Below are positions 1-8,210 of a DNA stretch of 64,000 bases, piece after piece. Each line of letters opens with the position of its first letter. Within the stretch, counting starts at the first letter, position 1. The stretch lies in NCBI GenBank assembly GCA_965225915.1, contig OZ245326.1, forward strand, positions 3,639,273 to 3,703,272, read 5' to 3'. Under the pieces are notes generated by a model, which worked only from the letters and a program-made list of their open reading frames with translations, made no database searches and was not told the DNA's origin. The position numbers and the translations under genes were made by a program. This stretch comes from JAAXHH01 sp965225915 (lineage in GTDB: Bacteria > JAAXHH01).

Positions 1-282
1 CCCGAGTGTTCCGTCGCCGTCGACGACAACTGATGTGGGGGATTCCGAGATGACCCGCACATTGGGACGGGGGTTACTGCCGCCCTCGGCGAAGGTGCGC
101 GTGTAGCCCGATGCCGCCCTGACACCGTGGCTGCGAACGCCCCTCATGTCGGAATTGACGAGCAGTCGACTGATCAGCGCTGCGTGGCAGTTGGATAATC
201 CCACTTTTTCGAAACAGGCTGTCGTAAAACCCAGCAATTCGTTCTCATGAACGTGGATGTATTTTTCCGGCGGTCGATTCAT
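1..282 (-). CDS. Malate/L-lactate dehydrogenase family (Ldh_2) oxidoreductase, N-terminal part
   Basis: The N-terminal 94 residues of a NAD(P)-dependent Ldh_2-family dehydrogenase; the gene runs off the left edge of the window. Seen: an RSHGVRAASGY segment, which matches the family's conserved R-S-H-G-V helix, followed by NPRPNVRVISESPTSVVVDG, which matches the strand leading to the conserved VDGD-G-LG loop. An AAGGA ribosome-binding site lies six bases before the ATG at 282; a second ATG at 288 is too close to it. Family members oxidise 2-hydroxyacids such as malate, lactate or ureidoglycolate; the substrate cannot be read from this part. It is transcribed away from the aldolase that begins upstream. 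Confidence 0.82.
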   Translation of the reverse strand, partial: MNRPPEKYIHVHENELLGFTTACFEKVGLSNCHAALISRLLVNSDMRGVRSHGVRAASGYTRTFAEGGSNPRPNVRVISESPTSVVVDGDGTLG

Positions 283-359
283 CACCATTCCTTAGGGTAT
301 GCCTATCGGCGACTGAACAGAGGAGTCTGCTACATGAGTGGACTGAAATCAGTCCGGGG

Positions 360-1085
360 TCATACTACCATGGGCGTCTGCAGCACCGTGAGTCCCATGT
401 CGATGTACTTGTCTCGTTCCGATGGGTCCAGGAGTGCCAGGCTGACCGCGACCGAAGTTCCTTCCATCTCCCTGGCGACATGCTTGACGCATTCTTCAAC
501 CGTACGGAAGGGCGGATTATGGTATCGTTCGATGTCGAAAAGCAGGTCGTTGGGACCGAAGGTGAGCACATCCACGCCATTCAGTGCCAGATTACGGCAG
601 TTGATTACGGCGTCAACCGATTCGAGTTGCAGCCACAGTACGCCTGTTTCATTCCACCAGGCCGCGTATTCGAGGCGATTGGAACGATCCCGGATGCCGT
701 GGCGCGCGCTTCCACCCCAGCTTCTTCCACCGAACTGTGGATAATAAAAGAAATGGATCGCTTCTCTCACCGTGTCTTCCTGCCTGACTTCAGGCACGAG
801 GATTCCCGCGGGTCCCAGATCGAGATAGTTGCCGATCAGGTAGGTGTGCCGGGTGTGTTTTATCCGCAGGATCACCGGCACGCCCAGCGCTTCAGCGGAT
901 GCACAGAAGGAAACGATGCGATCCTCGTTCTGGGTTCCGTGCTGGCAGTCGACATTGAAGAAATCGACCTTCCCTTTCTGTACCATCTCTTCCAGGTCGT
1001 CCATGCCGGCATCCATGGAGGCGCCAACACCATTCAAGATTTCACCGTTTCGGATGCGATATTTCAGCGAAGTCGGCTCACCCAT
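360..1085 (-). CDS. HpcH/HpaI-type aldolase/citrate lyase family protein
   Basis: A class II pyruvate-type aldolase of the HpcH/HpaI family (about 241 residues, close to the usual 250). These enzymes cleave or form 2-keto-hydroxy acids with a divalent metal in a TIM barrel. Seen: NVDCQHGTQNEDRI near residue 45, equivalent to the family's D-x-E-H loop but with Q in place of the usual E; ILRIKH, the conserved R strand; GILVPEVRQ, where E binds metal; and LQLESVDAVINC and FGPNDLLFDI, the last matching the conserved G-x-x-D-L metal loop. The open frame extends upstream, but a GGAAGGGAG site nine bases before the ATG at 1085 fixes the start. It follows the broken methyltransferase after 23 bases, so they may share a transcript. 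The natural substrate is unknown. Confidence 0.82.
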   Translation of the reverse strand: MGEPTSLKYRIRNGEILNGVGASMDAGMDDLEEMVQKGKVDFFNVDCQHGTQNEDRIVSFCASAEALGVPVILRIKHTRHTYLIGNYLDLGPAGILVPEVRQEDTVREAIHFFYYPQFGGRSWGGSARHGIRDRSNRLEYAAWWNETGVLWLQLESVDAVINCRNLALNGVDVLTFGPNDLLFDIERYHNPPFRTVEECVKHVAREMEGTSVAVSLALLDPSERDKYIDMGLTVLQTPMVV

Positions 1086-1108
1086 TACGAGGTCTCCCTT
1101 CCATTCCG

Positions 1109-1870
1109 TTACACTTTCACAAATACTTGCAGTTGTACCGGCGTATCCACCCGGATGACTGCCGAGGGATGTCGATGCATGGTCCGTTCCAGGCGGCGCC
1201 TGTCCGCGACAGGCAGGTGCGCCTTGTCCCATCGATCAGCCCTGTACAGGTCGAATATCGCCAGGCTCTCAATGTAGTACCTGAAAACGAAATCAGTGTA
1301 AAAGTTCGTGACGAGTTTGCGGTCCCTGACGGCCTCCGCCATGATCCGGTCCGCGAAATGAAAGTCGACATAGTCCCGGGCCAAAGTACCCACCAGGGTT
1401 TCCTCTTCCTCCACCAGGCAGAGAACCTGCTGCCTTGCACGACGGCGATTACCCAGGCTGACCGGGAAGTACGGACGAATATCGACGACCCGCCCTCCGG
1501 GCTTCAACACGCGACCGGCTTCGAGAAGGGCATGCCCCATGCCCTCTTGTTTTACTCATCACAAAGACCAGGAAAAAAGCGCCAGGTCGAAACTGCGATC
1601 CTGAAACGGTAACCTGGAAGCGTCCGCCACGGCGAACCGGGCGATGTCATCCAGCCGCTTCCGGGCATGGGCACGCCGCAGGTCTTCGCCGGACAGGTCG
1701 ACCCCGACGACCGAGTGTACCCAATCCCTGATTCTGTTCGATAGGCGGCCATCGCCGCAACCGATATCGATCACGCGCGCGCCGGCGAAAGGTACATGCT
1801 GCATGAGCAGCCGCGTTTCTCGCCGTTCCGGATCAATCCTGACTCCCTTCATTCCGGCCTCCCATCTCAA
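1109..1870 (-). pseudogene. Class I SAM-dependent methyltransferase interrupted by tandem in-frame TGA codons
   Basis: One reading frame encodes a complete Rossmann methyltransferase of about 250 residues except for two consecutive TGA codons at 1559-1561 and 1556-1558. Before them: motif I VIDIGCGDGRLS, motif II VVGVDLS, motif III VADASRLPFQDRSFDLALFSWSL. After them, still in frame: VKQEGMGHALLEAGRVLKPGGR, the standard post-motif-IV helix and strand. The frame begins at a TTG (1870) overlapping the TGA of the oxidoreductase upstream, with an ATG at 1852 as alternative. There is no frameshift, only the double stop. Simplest reading: a pseudogene. Alternatives are a sequencing error or recoding; an 8-bp GC-rich hairpin follows the stops. 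Possible substrates cannot be inferred. Confidence 0.75.
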
Positions 1871-2880
1871 TGTTGAATGTCCAATCCAGACGCGTCTTCG
1901 ATTTCAGCCCAATTCCCCGTGTCCTTCGAGTGTTCGATGGCGAGTCCGGTAAGATAGAGCTGCGCAGCCATCTTGCCGTCGGTCCGGTTCGGCGTGCCGT
2001 TCTCTACCGCGTCCAGGAACTCGGTGACACTCTCCGCCTCGCCGGGCCAGCCGCCCACGACAGGCATCGCCGGCTCTACTGTGATCAACTCACCTTCCGG
2101 TTTGACCTTCGTTCGCAACTGTATCGTATTTTTGAAATAGTCAACGGTCAGGTCACCTTCGTCACCGGTCACCTCTATCGTGGTCTCCATTTGGTCGACC
2201 GAGTTAATATTCAGGTGGATCGTACCCCAGATTCCGTCGTAATCGAATTGGGCCAGGCTGTGGTGCTGCCGCCTGCCTTCCCGCCCGTTGCCATCCATGA
2301 CGAGGACACGTGAGGGAGACCGGCCAATTATGCTGTTCAGCCCGTCCACGTACCAGGGACCCAGGTGGTGGGCGAGGCACAGGTCGGGTCCCCCAAATTC
2401 CGCCCAGTTGCTCCGCAATTTCAGGTGCACAGCCTGCATGTTACCGATTGCGCCCTGCCGCAACAATTCGGCGGCGCGATGCACGACCGTAGCGAAACCG
2501 ATCTCCAGATCGCCGTGGGTGATCTGTTCGGCGGCGACCAGCCGCATCAGCATCTTCCGTATGCCAATGGGACAATCGGAGAGCGGCGGCTCGTAATAGG
2601 CAGCGATTCCTGCGTCGAGGACGGCGTTCATGGCTGCTTCATGGATAGGATCGGGTATGGCCATCATGACGGCGTCAAGAGCGGGACCGTCCAGCAACGC
2701 CTCGAATCCACCGTAGATTTTAACATCCGGGCCCAGTTCTTCTCGGATTCTGTCCTGTGAAGCCTCGCTGAATGCCGCCGCGGACACGATCCGGACCCGG
2801 TCATGCTGCCGAAGAGCGGGCACGAAAGCCAGCCGGGTCCAACCGCCGTAACCGATCAAGCCTACACGTATTTCGGACAT
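1867..2880 (-). CDS. Gfo/Idh/MocA family oxidoreductase
   Basis: A 337-residue NAD(P)-dependent oxidoreductase of the Gfo/Idh/MocA family, normally acting on sugars, inositols or glycosides. Seen: N-terminal Rossmann strand VGLIGYGGWTR (residues 5-15), AVMMAIPDPIHEAAMNAVLDAG (second half of the nucleotide domain), and a C-terminal alpha/beta domain with AHHLGPWYVDGLNSIIG, resembling the family's H-x-x-D-x-x substrate helix. Odd: the conserved E-K-P motif that carries the catalytic lysine reads YYEPPLSD, so the lysine is missing; the protein may be inactive or use a different chemistry. An AAGG site eight bases before the ATG at 2880 decides the start over the upstream ATG at 2895. Its stop overlaps the start of the methyltransferase. 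Confidence 0.85.
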   Translation of the reverse strand: MSEIRVGLIGYGGWTRLAFVPALRQHDRVRIVSAAAFSEASQDRIREELGPDVKIYGGFEALLDGPALDAVMMAIPDPIHEAAMNAVLDAGIAAYYEPPLSDCPIGIRKMLMRLVAAEQITHGDLEIGFATVVHRAAELLRQGAIGNMQAVHLKLRSNWAEFGGPDLCLAHHLGPWYVDGLNSIIGRSPSRVLVMDGNGREGRRQHHSLAQFDYDGIWGTIHLNINSVDQMETTIEVTGDEGDLTVDYFKNTIQLRTKVKPEGELITVEPAMPVVGGWPGEAESVTEFLDAVENGTPNRTDGKMAAQLYLTGLAIEHSKDTGNWAEIEDASGLDIQH

Positions 2881-3078
2881 GATTCGCCTTTCCACTGGTT
2901 ACATATCGTTTCACTACCGGTATCGGTTGAGGTATATTAGGACAATGAAAACCGCCTCATATCGGTAAGGCAAGAACTAAGTATATCGAGATCAACGCAC
3001 GAATGCGAGGATTGCTGCACATGAATTAATCCCGGCCTCATACCGGTCAGGCTCACACAACAGGTGCCGGAGATAAGA

Positions 3079-3878
3079 ATGTCCATCCTGAGACTGCTCG
3101 TTTTCATTTCCATTTCAATGGCGGCCGGCCATGCGGCAGGCCAGGTAAATATCGAGGCGCTGCGCCGGGATGCTCGTTCCACGGGGTTTTCAGGCGCCTT
3201 GGCCCTCAACCTGGAGATACATACAGGCAATACGGACCTGAAGGAAATCGGGCTCGAGGGCCGGCTGGATTACAACCACCCCCGGGTCAACACGTTCGTG
3301 CTGGCGCGAAATGACTTCGGTTGGGAACTGGGGGAGCGTTTCGCCGATGAAGGGTTGATTCATCTGAGACAGCACTATCCGCTGCGCGGCCGCATAGGTC
3401 TCGAGGTTTTCGCCCAGTACAATTATGATACCAGTTACCTGCTTGACACCCGCGTGCTGGCCGGTGGAGGAATTCGATTCGGTCTGATCGAAACCGGCGT
3501 TTTCCAACTCTGGGAAGGGGCTTCAGCGTTCCTGGAACACGAACGGCTGGGCGATTTGCCCGATGGTGGGAGTCATCCCGACCGGGCAACCGTCGGCCGG
3601 TGGAGTCACTACCTGTCGTCCCGCCTTGCCGTCAACGATCGCGTAGTCTCCACGTGTACGGTCTATTTTCAACCGCTGTGGGATTCCATTGGCGATACAC
3701 GTGTCCTCGGAGAACTGAGAACGGATTGGCCGTCACTTTCTAGGAGAATCTCGAAGTCGATCTGGCGGGGCCGCTCGTGTTGGCATTGAATTTCGTCATG
3801 CGCTACGACAGCCGACCGCCGGATGGCGTCAGTAAGCTGGATACCGTGCTGGAGAACGGATTGGCCGTCACTTTCTAG
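3079..3878 (+). pseudogene. DUF481 outer-membrane beta-barrel protein, frameshifted by a copy of its own 3' end
   Basis: The start encodes a signal peptide (SILRLLVFISISMAAGHAAG) and then a DUF481-type barrel: GALALNLEIHTGNTD and repeated aromatic amphipathic strands such as TFVLARNDFGWE and EVFAQYNYDTSYLLD. A GGAG site before the ATG at 3079 fixes the start. As it stands the frame closes at 3789 with an unrelated tail. If the 25-29 bases at 3717-3745 are removed, the frame continues as NLEVDLAGPLVLALNFVMRY and so on, and ends at 3878 in LAVTF, the C-terminal phenylalanine expected of outer-membrane barrels. That inserted piece is an exact copy of the gene's last 29 bases. The protein would have sat in the outer membrane; its function is unknown. 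Confidence 0.75.
3717..3745 (+). repeat. 29-bp exact direct repeat, upstream copy (frameshifting insertion)
   Basis: Identical over 29 bases to 3852-3880, 135 bases downstream, which forms the original end of the DUF481 gene. Removing this copy restores the reading frame, so it is the inserted one. Confidence 0.9.
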
Positions 3879-3880
3879 GA
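3852..3880 (+). repeat. 29-bp exact direct repeat, downstream copy (native 3' end of DUF481 gene)
   Basis: Encodes the last residues ENGLAVTF and stop codon of the reconstructed barrel protein; matches 3717-3745 exactly. Confidence 0.9.
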
Positions 3881-4033
3881 TTCGACCTGCCCGTCGGCCG
3901 CCAATCATGTATTGAAGTATGTATCCTTTCCCTCTATATTCAAGGCTGTTTCACCAAACGAAGATGGACCGGGTTTCAATACGATGCCAGTCCGGAAGTT
4001 GCATGTAGTGTCGCTTGTGATTTGATAGAGTTC

Positions 4034-4900
4034 ATGCTGACTCAAATCATCCATTTATTGATGGCCATTCCTGACCTGGAAACCTGCCGCGGATTCTATG
4101 GCAAGGCGCTCGGTCTGCCTGAAATCGGAGTCGGCGTCGATAATCTCGGACAGGCTTTCTGCAGGTACCGAATCGGTCCGTCAGAACTCATCCTGCTGGA
4201 AGATCCCTCGGCATTGCCGTACGCCCGACTATCCGGCAGGGTCCGTACCGAGGTCGACCATTTCGCCCTTAACGTGGATGACCTGGACACCGTTTTCGAG
4301 ACGCTGCAAGGCAGGAATATCGCCTTTCGAGACAAGCCGCACACTACCGAGCTGGGCCACCGCAATATGCAGCGGTCCCTGGTATCGTTCGAGGACCCCA
4401 ACGGATTCACCCTTCAACTGTCGCAGACAGTGGATCCTCGGCCCCATCTCGCCCCAAGAAAAGAAGCCAAGAAATCCATGGCTGGATTACAGAACCAGGA
4501 AACCAGTCTATTCGGCGGTATAGACCACGTTTCCAGCTATTGCACCGATTTCCAGACCAATCGCACCTTCTACCGGGATATACTGGGACTAGACGAGTTC
4601 TTCTACAGCACGACCCGGGAGGAGGGCGTGGAGGTTTCGGCCGGATTCGAACAGGGTGCTTTTGCGATCGGCGGTACGGACATCGAGCTGGCATCGGACG
4701 ACGAATGGCATCGCCTCGCTCCGGGTCCGATTCGCGGTATGGGGTTTCTAACCGACCACATCGATCAGGTGTACGATATTTTGAGTTCCCGCAGCCTTCT
4801 ATCCGCCGAATCAACCGAAGCCAGGATCCCACTCTATCCTGGACGAAACACCCTTGATTTCAGTAGCCCGGACGGTATGCGGATGCAAATCGTGCAATGA
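4034..4900 (+). CDS. Two-domain VOC (glyoxalase/bleomycin-resistance) superfamily protein
   Basis: A protein of about 288 residues with two vicinal-oxygen-chelate domains joined by a linker. Domain 1 (about residues 3-132) has IIHLLMAIPDLETCRGFYGKALGLPE at its start, DHFALNVDDLDTVFETL in the middle and FEDPNGFTLQL at its end. Domain 2 (about 155-285) repeats this with IDHVSSYCTDFQTNRTFYRDILGL and FSSPDGMRMQI. The H/D and final acidic positions could form a metal site, as in dioxygenases or lyases of this fold. Substrate is unknown. The frame reaches upstream to a TTG at 4022; the ATG at 4034 starts directly at the domain boundary. A dioxygenase gene of another family follows on the same strand. 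Confidence 0.8.
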   Translation: MLTQIIHLLMAIPDLETCRGFYGKALGLPEIGVGVDNLGQAFCRYRIGPSELILLEDPSALPYARLSGRVRTEVDHFALNVDDLDTVFETLQGRNIAFRDKPHTTELGHRNMQRSLVSFEDPNGFTLQLSQTVDPRPHLAPRKEAKKSMAGLQNQETSLFGGIDHVSSYCTDFQTNRTFYRDILGLDEFFYSTTREEGVEVSAGFEQGAFAIGGTDIELASDDEWHRLAPGPIRGMGFLTDHIDQVYDILSSRSLLSAESTEARIPLYPGRNTLDFSSPDGMRMQIVQ

Positions 4901-5018
4901 ACGAACCGGGGATGGTTTTATAGCGGGTGCGTGAGACCGATCGCGGGTCCGGGGCTGGAACGATCAAGCGTCCGGGAGTACGACCTGGATGTTCTGTAGA
5001 GTAAAGGAGCTCATGTAG

Positions 5019-5771
5019 ATGGAATTCAACGTCCGGATCAAGGAAGACTTCGATCGCGATGGGTTCGTGTTGATGAAGGGCTTTTTGTCTTCAGGGGAAA
5101 CGGCCGAGATCAACGATCGAATCCACCGCTTTATCGACGAGGTGCTGCCTCAAGCGCCGGATCCGACCGCCTTCTATGAGGACAAGGACGATCCCGCCTC
5201 CATCAAGCGACTGCAGAACATGGCCGACCTGGATCCGTATTTCGAGGATCTGTTCCAATCCGATCGGTTCATCGAACTGTCAAAATTCCTGCTCGCGGAC
5301 ATGGTGATTCCCAAAAGCTCCCAGTGGTTCAACAAGCCGGCCCGGGTAGGCGGAGTGACCCCGCCGCACCAGGATGGATTCTACTTCATGCTGGAACCCA
5401 ACGAGGCCGTGACCCTGTGGATCGCGCTGAACGACATCGATGAGGAAAACGGATGCATGCGGTACGTGCGGGGATCCCACAGACGAGGCATTCGGCCCCA
5501 CCGTACGTCCAACATACTCGGTTTTTCACAGGGAGTATCGGATTACTCGGGCGATGACCGGGAGCTGGAAGTGGCGATGCGCGCCAGTCCAGGTGACCTG
5601 TTCGCCCACCACAGCATGACTATACACCGGGCGGACGCGAACCAATCCGATCGCCGCCGAGCAGCCCTGGGTCTGGTCTACTTCGCGGCGCGCGCCCGGA
5701 AGGACGAGGAAAAGGCCGAGCGATACAGGCAGGAACTCTTCTCCAGGTGGGAAAAGGAAGGCAAGATCTAG
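5019..5771 (+). CDS. Phytanoyl-CoA dioxygenase (PhyH) family protein
   Basis: A 250-residue Fe(II)/2-oxoglutarate-dependent oxygenase. The iron facial triad is visible: H117 and D119 in PPHQDGFYF, and a distal histidine in the HHSMTIHRAD stretch around residues 197-203, followed by the 2-oxoglutarate-binding arginine in SDRRRAALGL. LWIALNDIDEENGCMRYVRGSH is the conserved core strand of the family. Length is normal. A TAAAGGAG ribosome-binding site precedes the start; the nearer ATG at 5013 is immediately followed by TAG, so translation begins at 5019. Family members hydroxylate acyl-CoAs, alkaloids or small metabolites; substrate is not predictable here. Confidence 0.9.
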   Translation: MEFNVRIKEDFDRDGFVLMKGFLSSGETAEINDRIHRFIDEVLPQAPDPTAFYEDKDDPASIKRLQNMADLDPYFEDLFQSDRFIELSKFLLADMVIPKSSQWFNKPARVGGVTPPHQDGFYFMLEPNEAVTLWIALNDIDEENGCMRYVRGSHRRGIRPHRTSNILGFSQGVSDYSGDDRELEVAMRASPGDLFAHHSMTIHRADANQSDRRRAALGLVYFAARARKDEEKAERYRQELFSRWEKEGKI

Positions 5772-5859
5772 AAAATCTCCAGCCTATACTGCTCACGAAC
5801 GACACGCGAAGCCTGCCCTATGAACTAACAGCAGTAATTTCCTAGACGTCAGCGGCAAT

Positions 5860-6420
5860 TTAAGCTTGCCGCTCGGCCTCGCGATCCTCCGCAAGCTGCG
5901 CACCCCACAGGTGCATGGTGTTGACCGGCTTGCCCTGAAGTTTCAAATAGTAGAACAACTGCCCCTTGTGCTGAGCAAGATGCTGTACCATCTCCATCAT
6001 GCGATGGCCAAGCACGGGAGATGTCGGGTCCCACGGCGCGGGGGAGGGTTCGTTCTGCATTCTTTCCTCGCCGGCAAGCCTGAGCATTTCAAAAGCCAGG
6101 TCCCGGTCCGCCGCGAGCTTTTCCTTTGCTTCCGCCACCGAGGCGACGGTGGGCATCGCTTCAGCCGGGGGCAACAAATCACCCGATCCCATGTCGTCCA
6201 CACTGACGCCTTCAGGCAGTCCGAAGTCGCCGGTTACGAATCCTTTGAACGCCATTCCGCAGGCTTCGGCCACATGGTAAAGCAGCTGGCCGGTCGTCAT
6301 CCAGTTGTCGCCCGACAATGGTTTCCAGTCGAGATCCTCATCCTCGACGAGATCCATCAATCCATCTGCTGCATGGTAAGCATATTTCAATTCATGGGTC
6401 AGTATGTCGGTCCAGTTCAT
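5860..6420 (-). CDS. DinB family protein (putative metal-dependent thiol S-transferase)
   Basis: A 186-residue four-helix-bundle protein of the DinB/YfiT type. The three metal-binding histidines of the fold are visible in LLYHVAEAC (about residue 49) and HLAQHKGQLFYYLKLQGKP (about residues 147-151). The family uses a divalent metal and often bacillithiol, mycothiol or similar thiols for detoxification; the actual partner is unknown. A GGAG site seven bases before the ATG supports the start. It is convergent with the dioxygenase gene and lies 65 bases downstream of a VOC gene on the same strand. Confidence 0.85.
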   Translation of the reverse strand: MNWTDILTHELKYAYHAADGLMDLVEDEDLDWKPLSGDNWMTTGQLLYHVAEACGMAFKGFVTGDFGLPEGVSVDDMGSGDLLPPAEAMPTVASVAEAKEKLAADRDLAFEMLRLAGEERMQNEPSPAPWDPTSPVLGHRMMEMVQHLAQHKGQLFYYLKLQGKPVNTMHLWGAQLAEDREAERQA

Positions 6421-6485
6421 GCTTGCTCCATTTCTCTACATCTCAGTAATTAGACGCGTTGATAGTTTACACCGGTACTTCTACT

Positions 6486-6875
6486 CTATTCTTCCTTATT
6501 CGGTTCCAGGAGCATGATATAGTTACCGCATGTATCGTCGAAAATCGCCTGGATACCGAAGTCCTGTTTCGTGGGATCCACGCTGAACCGGACGCCCAGC
6601 TTCTTCAGTCGTTCGTATTCGGAAGCGATATCGTCCACGGAGAAAATGATAGAAGGCATTCCAGCTTCATAAACCTCCTTCTGGAAAACCTCTGCGAATT
6701 TAGTACCATTCGGTTCGAGCAGAAGCGAAGTACCATCCGGTTCTTCGGGAGAAGCTACGATAGCGAGGTTGGCCTCGGGGACATACATCACTTCTACAAA
6801 ACCAAGTACCGATGTATAAAACTTGTACGCCTCGTGGGGATCGTTAACTATGATTCCCGTCATCTCGATTCGCAT
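6486..6875 (-). CDS. VOC family (glyoxalase-like) protein
   Basis: A 129-residue single-unit VOC protein: MTGIIVNDPHEAYKFYTSVLGF at the start, SIIFSVDDIASEYERLKKLGV in the middle and DDTCGNYIMLLEP at the end. It would dimerise to form the active site. AAAGGAG precedes the ATG by nine bases. Function beyond the fold cannot be stated; it may share a transcript with the DinB gene, which would fit a stress or detoxification role. Confidence 0.85.
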   Translation of the reverse strand: MRIEMTGIIVNDPHEAYKFYTSVLGFVEVMYVPEANLAIVASPEEPDGTSLLLEPNGTKFAEVFQKEVYEAGMPSIIFSVDDIASEYERLKKLGVRFSVDPTKQDFGIQAIFDDTCGNYIMLLEPNKEE

Positions 6876-6971
6876 TTTTCACTTCTCCTTTAATCTGCAT
6901 CAATTTGTGATGGCAATTACTTGCGAAATTTAAAACCAGGGATTCAGTCAAGGTAACTACGAAAGGTCGTT

Positions 6972-7193
6972 TTAAGCACCAGAACTTCGGAGCACTTCTG
7001 CGATGTGCTTTCTGCCTCCCGTCACTGCATGATCAAGCACGGTTTTTCCGGATCCATCCACCGCGTGAATATCGGCGCCGGCTTCGATAGTAAATTCGGT
7101 TACCTGGTGACAGTCGTTGTCCTGCGATGCGTTCATGATCAGCGGCGTTCCACCATAGTAGTCTCCGGCCAGCCGGTACATCCATGAATCCAC
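6972..7193 (-). CDS. Ankyrin-repeat fragment
   Basis: A 73-residue frame from a GTG at 7193 containing two ankyrin-like units: GGTPLIMNASQDNDCHQVTEFTIEAGADI, then GSGKTVLDHAVTGGRKHIAEVLRSSGA, which ends like a C-terminal repeat. There is no ribosome-binding site and two repeats are too few for a stable solenoid, so this is probably the 3' remnant of a larger ankyrin gene; 7200-7440 shows no recognisable continuation. It belongs to the same repeat class as the genes at 8211-10632. Confidence 0.55.
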   Translation of the reverse strand: MDSWMYRLAGDYYGGTPLIMNASQDNDCHQVTEFTIEAGADIHAVDGSGKTVLDHAVTGGRKHIAEVLRSSGA

Positions 7194-7441
7194 CCTGACG
7201 ATGATTCTCAGGCCGGGTTACTTGAACCAAAAACCGCCCTACCTGGATTGTGTGCCGAAAAACCCGGTTAAAGTACAAACTAGGTGCGCAGAACGCTACT
7301 GATTTCGACAAGTTTTGCATGCCCGACAATTAAGGTCCGGATGTTTACAGGTCATCGACTGCCTTCTACATTATCAGTCAGTAGTTCTGTAGTGATGATT
7401 CATGGGCTGGCAAGATTGGCACGGATATACAAGGAGCGAAA

Positions 7442-8140
7442 ATGGCCAGGGTCAGGGTGCTGGTGGGCACTCGTAAAGGGGCGTTTATCCTCTCGGCGGA
7501 TGGTGGGCATAAAAACTGGAAAATTGACGGTCCGCATTTTGGAGGTTGGGAGATCTACCACTTCAATGGCTCCTCGGTCAATCCGGATCGGCTGTACGTA
7601 TCCCAGACCACCGGCTGGTTCAGGCAGTTGCTGCAGCGTTCGGACGACGCTGGCAAGAGCTGGAACACGGTGAGTAACGAATTCACCTTCGAGGGAGAAG
7701 TGGGCACCCACCTTGATTTCGACGACACCCGGCATCCCTAAGAGTTCAAGCGGGTCTGGCACCTCGAACCTTCGCTATCCGAACCGGATGTTCGTCGCTA
7801 TATCCGCAGCAGGAGCCTTCCGCTCGCTGGATGGCGGAGAATCCTGGCAACCGGTGAACCGTGGATTGCATTCTGATTTTATGCCGGAACCGGAAGGCGA
7901 GACGGGCCATTGAGTCCATCGCCTCGCCATGCATCCGTCCCACCCCGACGTGCTGTTCATGCAGAACCACAGGAACGTTATGCGCAGCGACGATGGGGGA
8001 GATTCCTGGACCAAAGTGAGTGGCAACCTGCCCAGCGATTTCGGTTTTCCCATCAGCATGCACTCCCACGAACCCGAAACGGTCTACGTCGTTCCGATGA
8101 AGGGTGATTCCCTCAGCTCGGTGGAACCATCCGGGACTAC
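7442..8140 (+). pseudogene. Decayed BNR/WD40-like glycosyl-hydrolase-type beta-propeller protein
   Basis: Pieces of one family appear in order in changing frames. MARVRVLVGTRKGAFILSAD through GKSWNTVSNEF is followed by a TAA at 7739; then FKRVWHLEPSLSEPD in the same frame; then, after a deletion and frame change, RMFVAISAAGAFRSLDGGESW; then a TGA at 7911-7913; then VHRLAMHPSHPDVL, RSDDGGDSWTKVSG and HEPETVYVVPMKGDS. The S-x-D-G-G-x-S-W boxes are Asp-box repeats of sialidase-like propellers. The last third of the usual protein is absent. A start with purine-rich GGAGCGAAA lies before the ATG at 7442. Clearly non-functional as a whole. The TGA sits where relatives, as I recall them, have cysteine. 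Confidence 0.75.
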
Positions 8141-8210
8141 GAGACCGCGCGCGCGGCGAGGAACCCTTCCTAATCGTGGGTTCGGTGGGCGGGGGTTTGT
8201 AAGCGGCGGA

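Noticed and set aside
480..1277. Long plus-strand frame of 265 codons opposite the aldolase
   Set aside because: Antisense to a clear HpcH/HpaI gene; no domain or ribosome-binding site. GC-rich codons create long shadow frames here.
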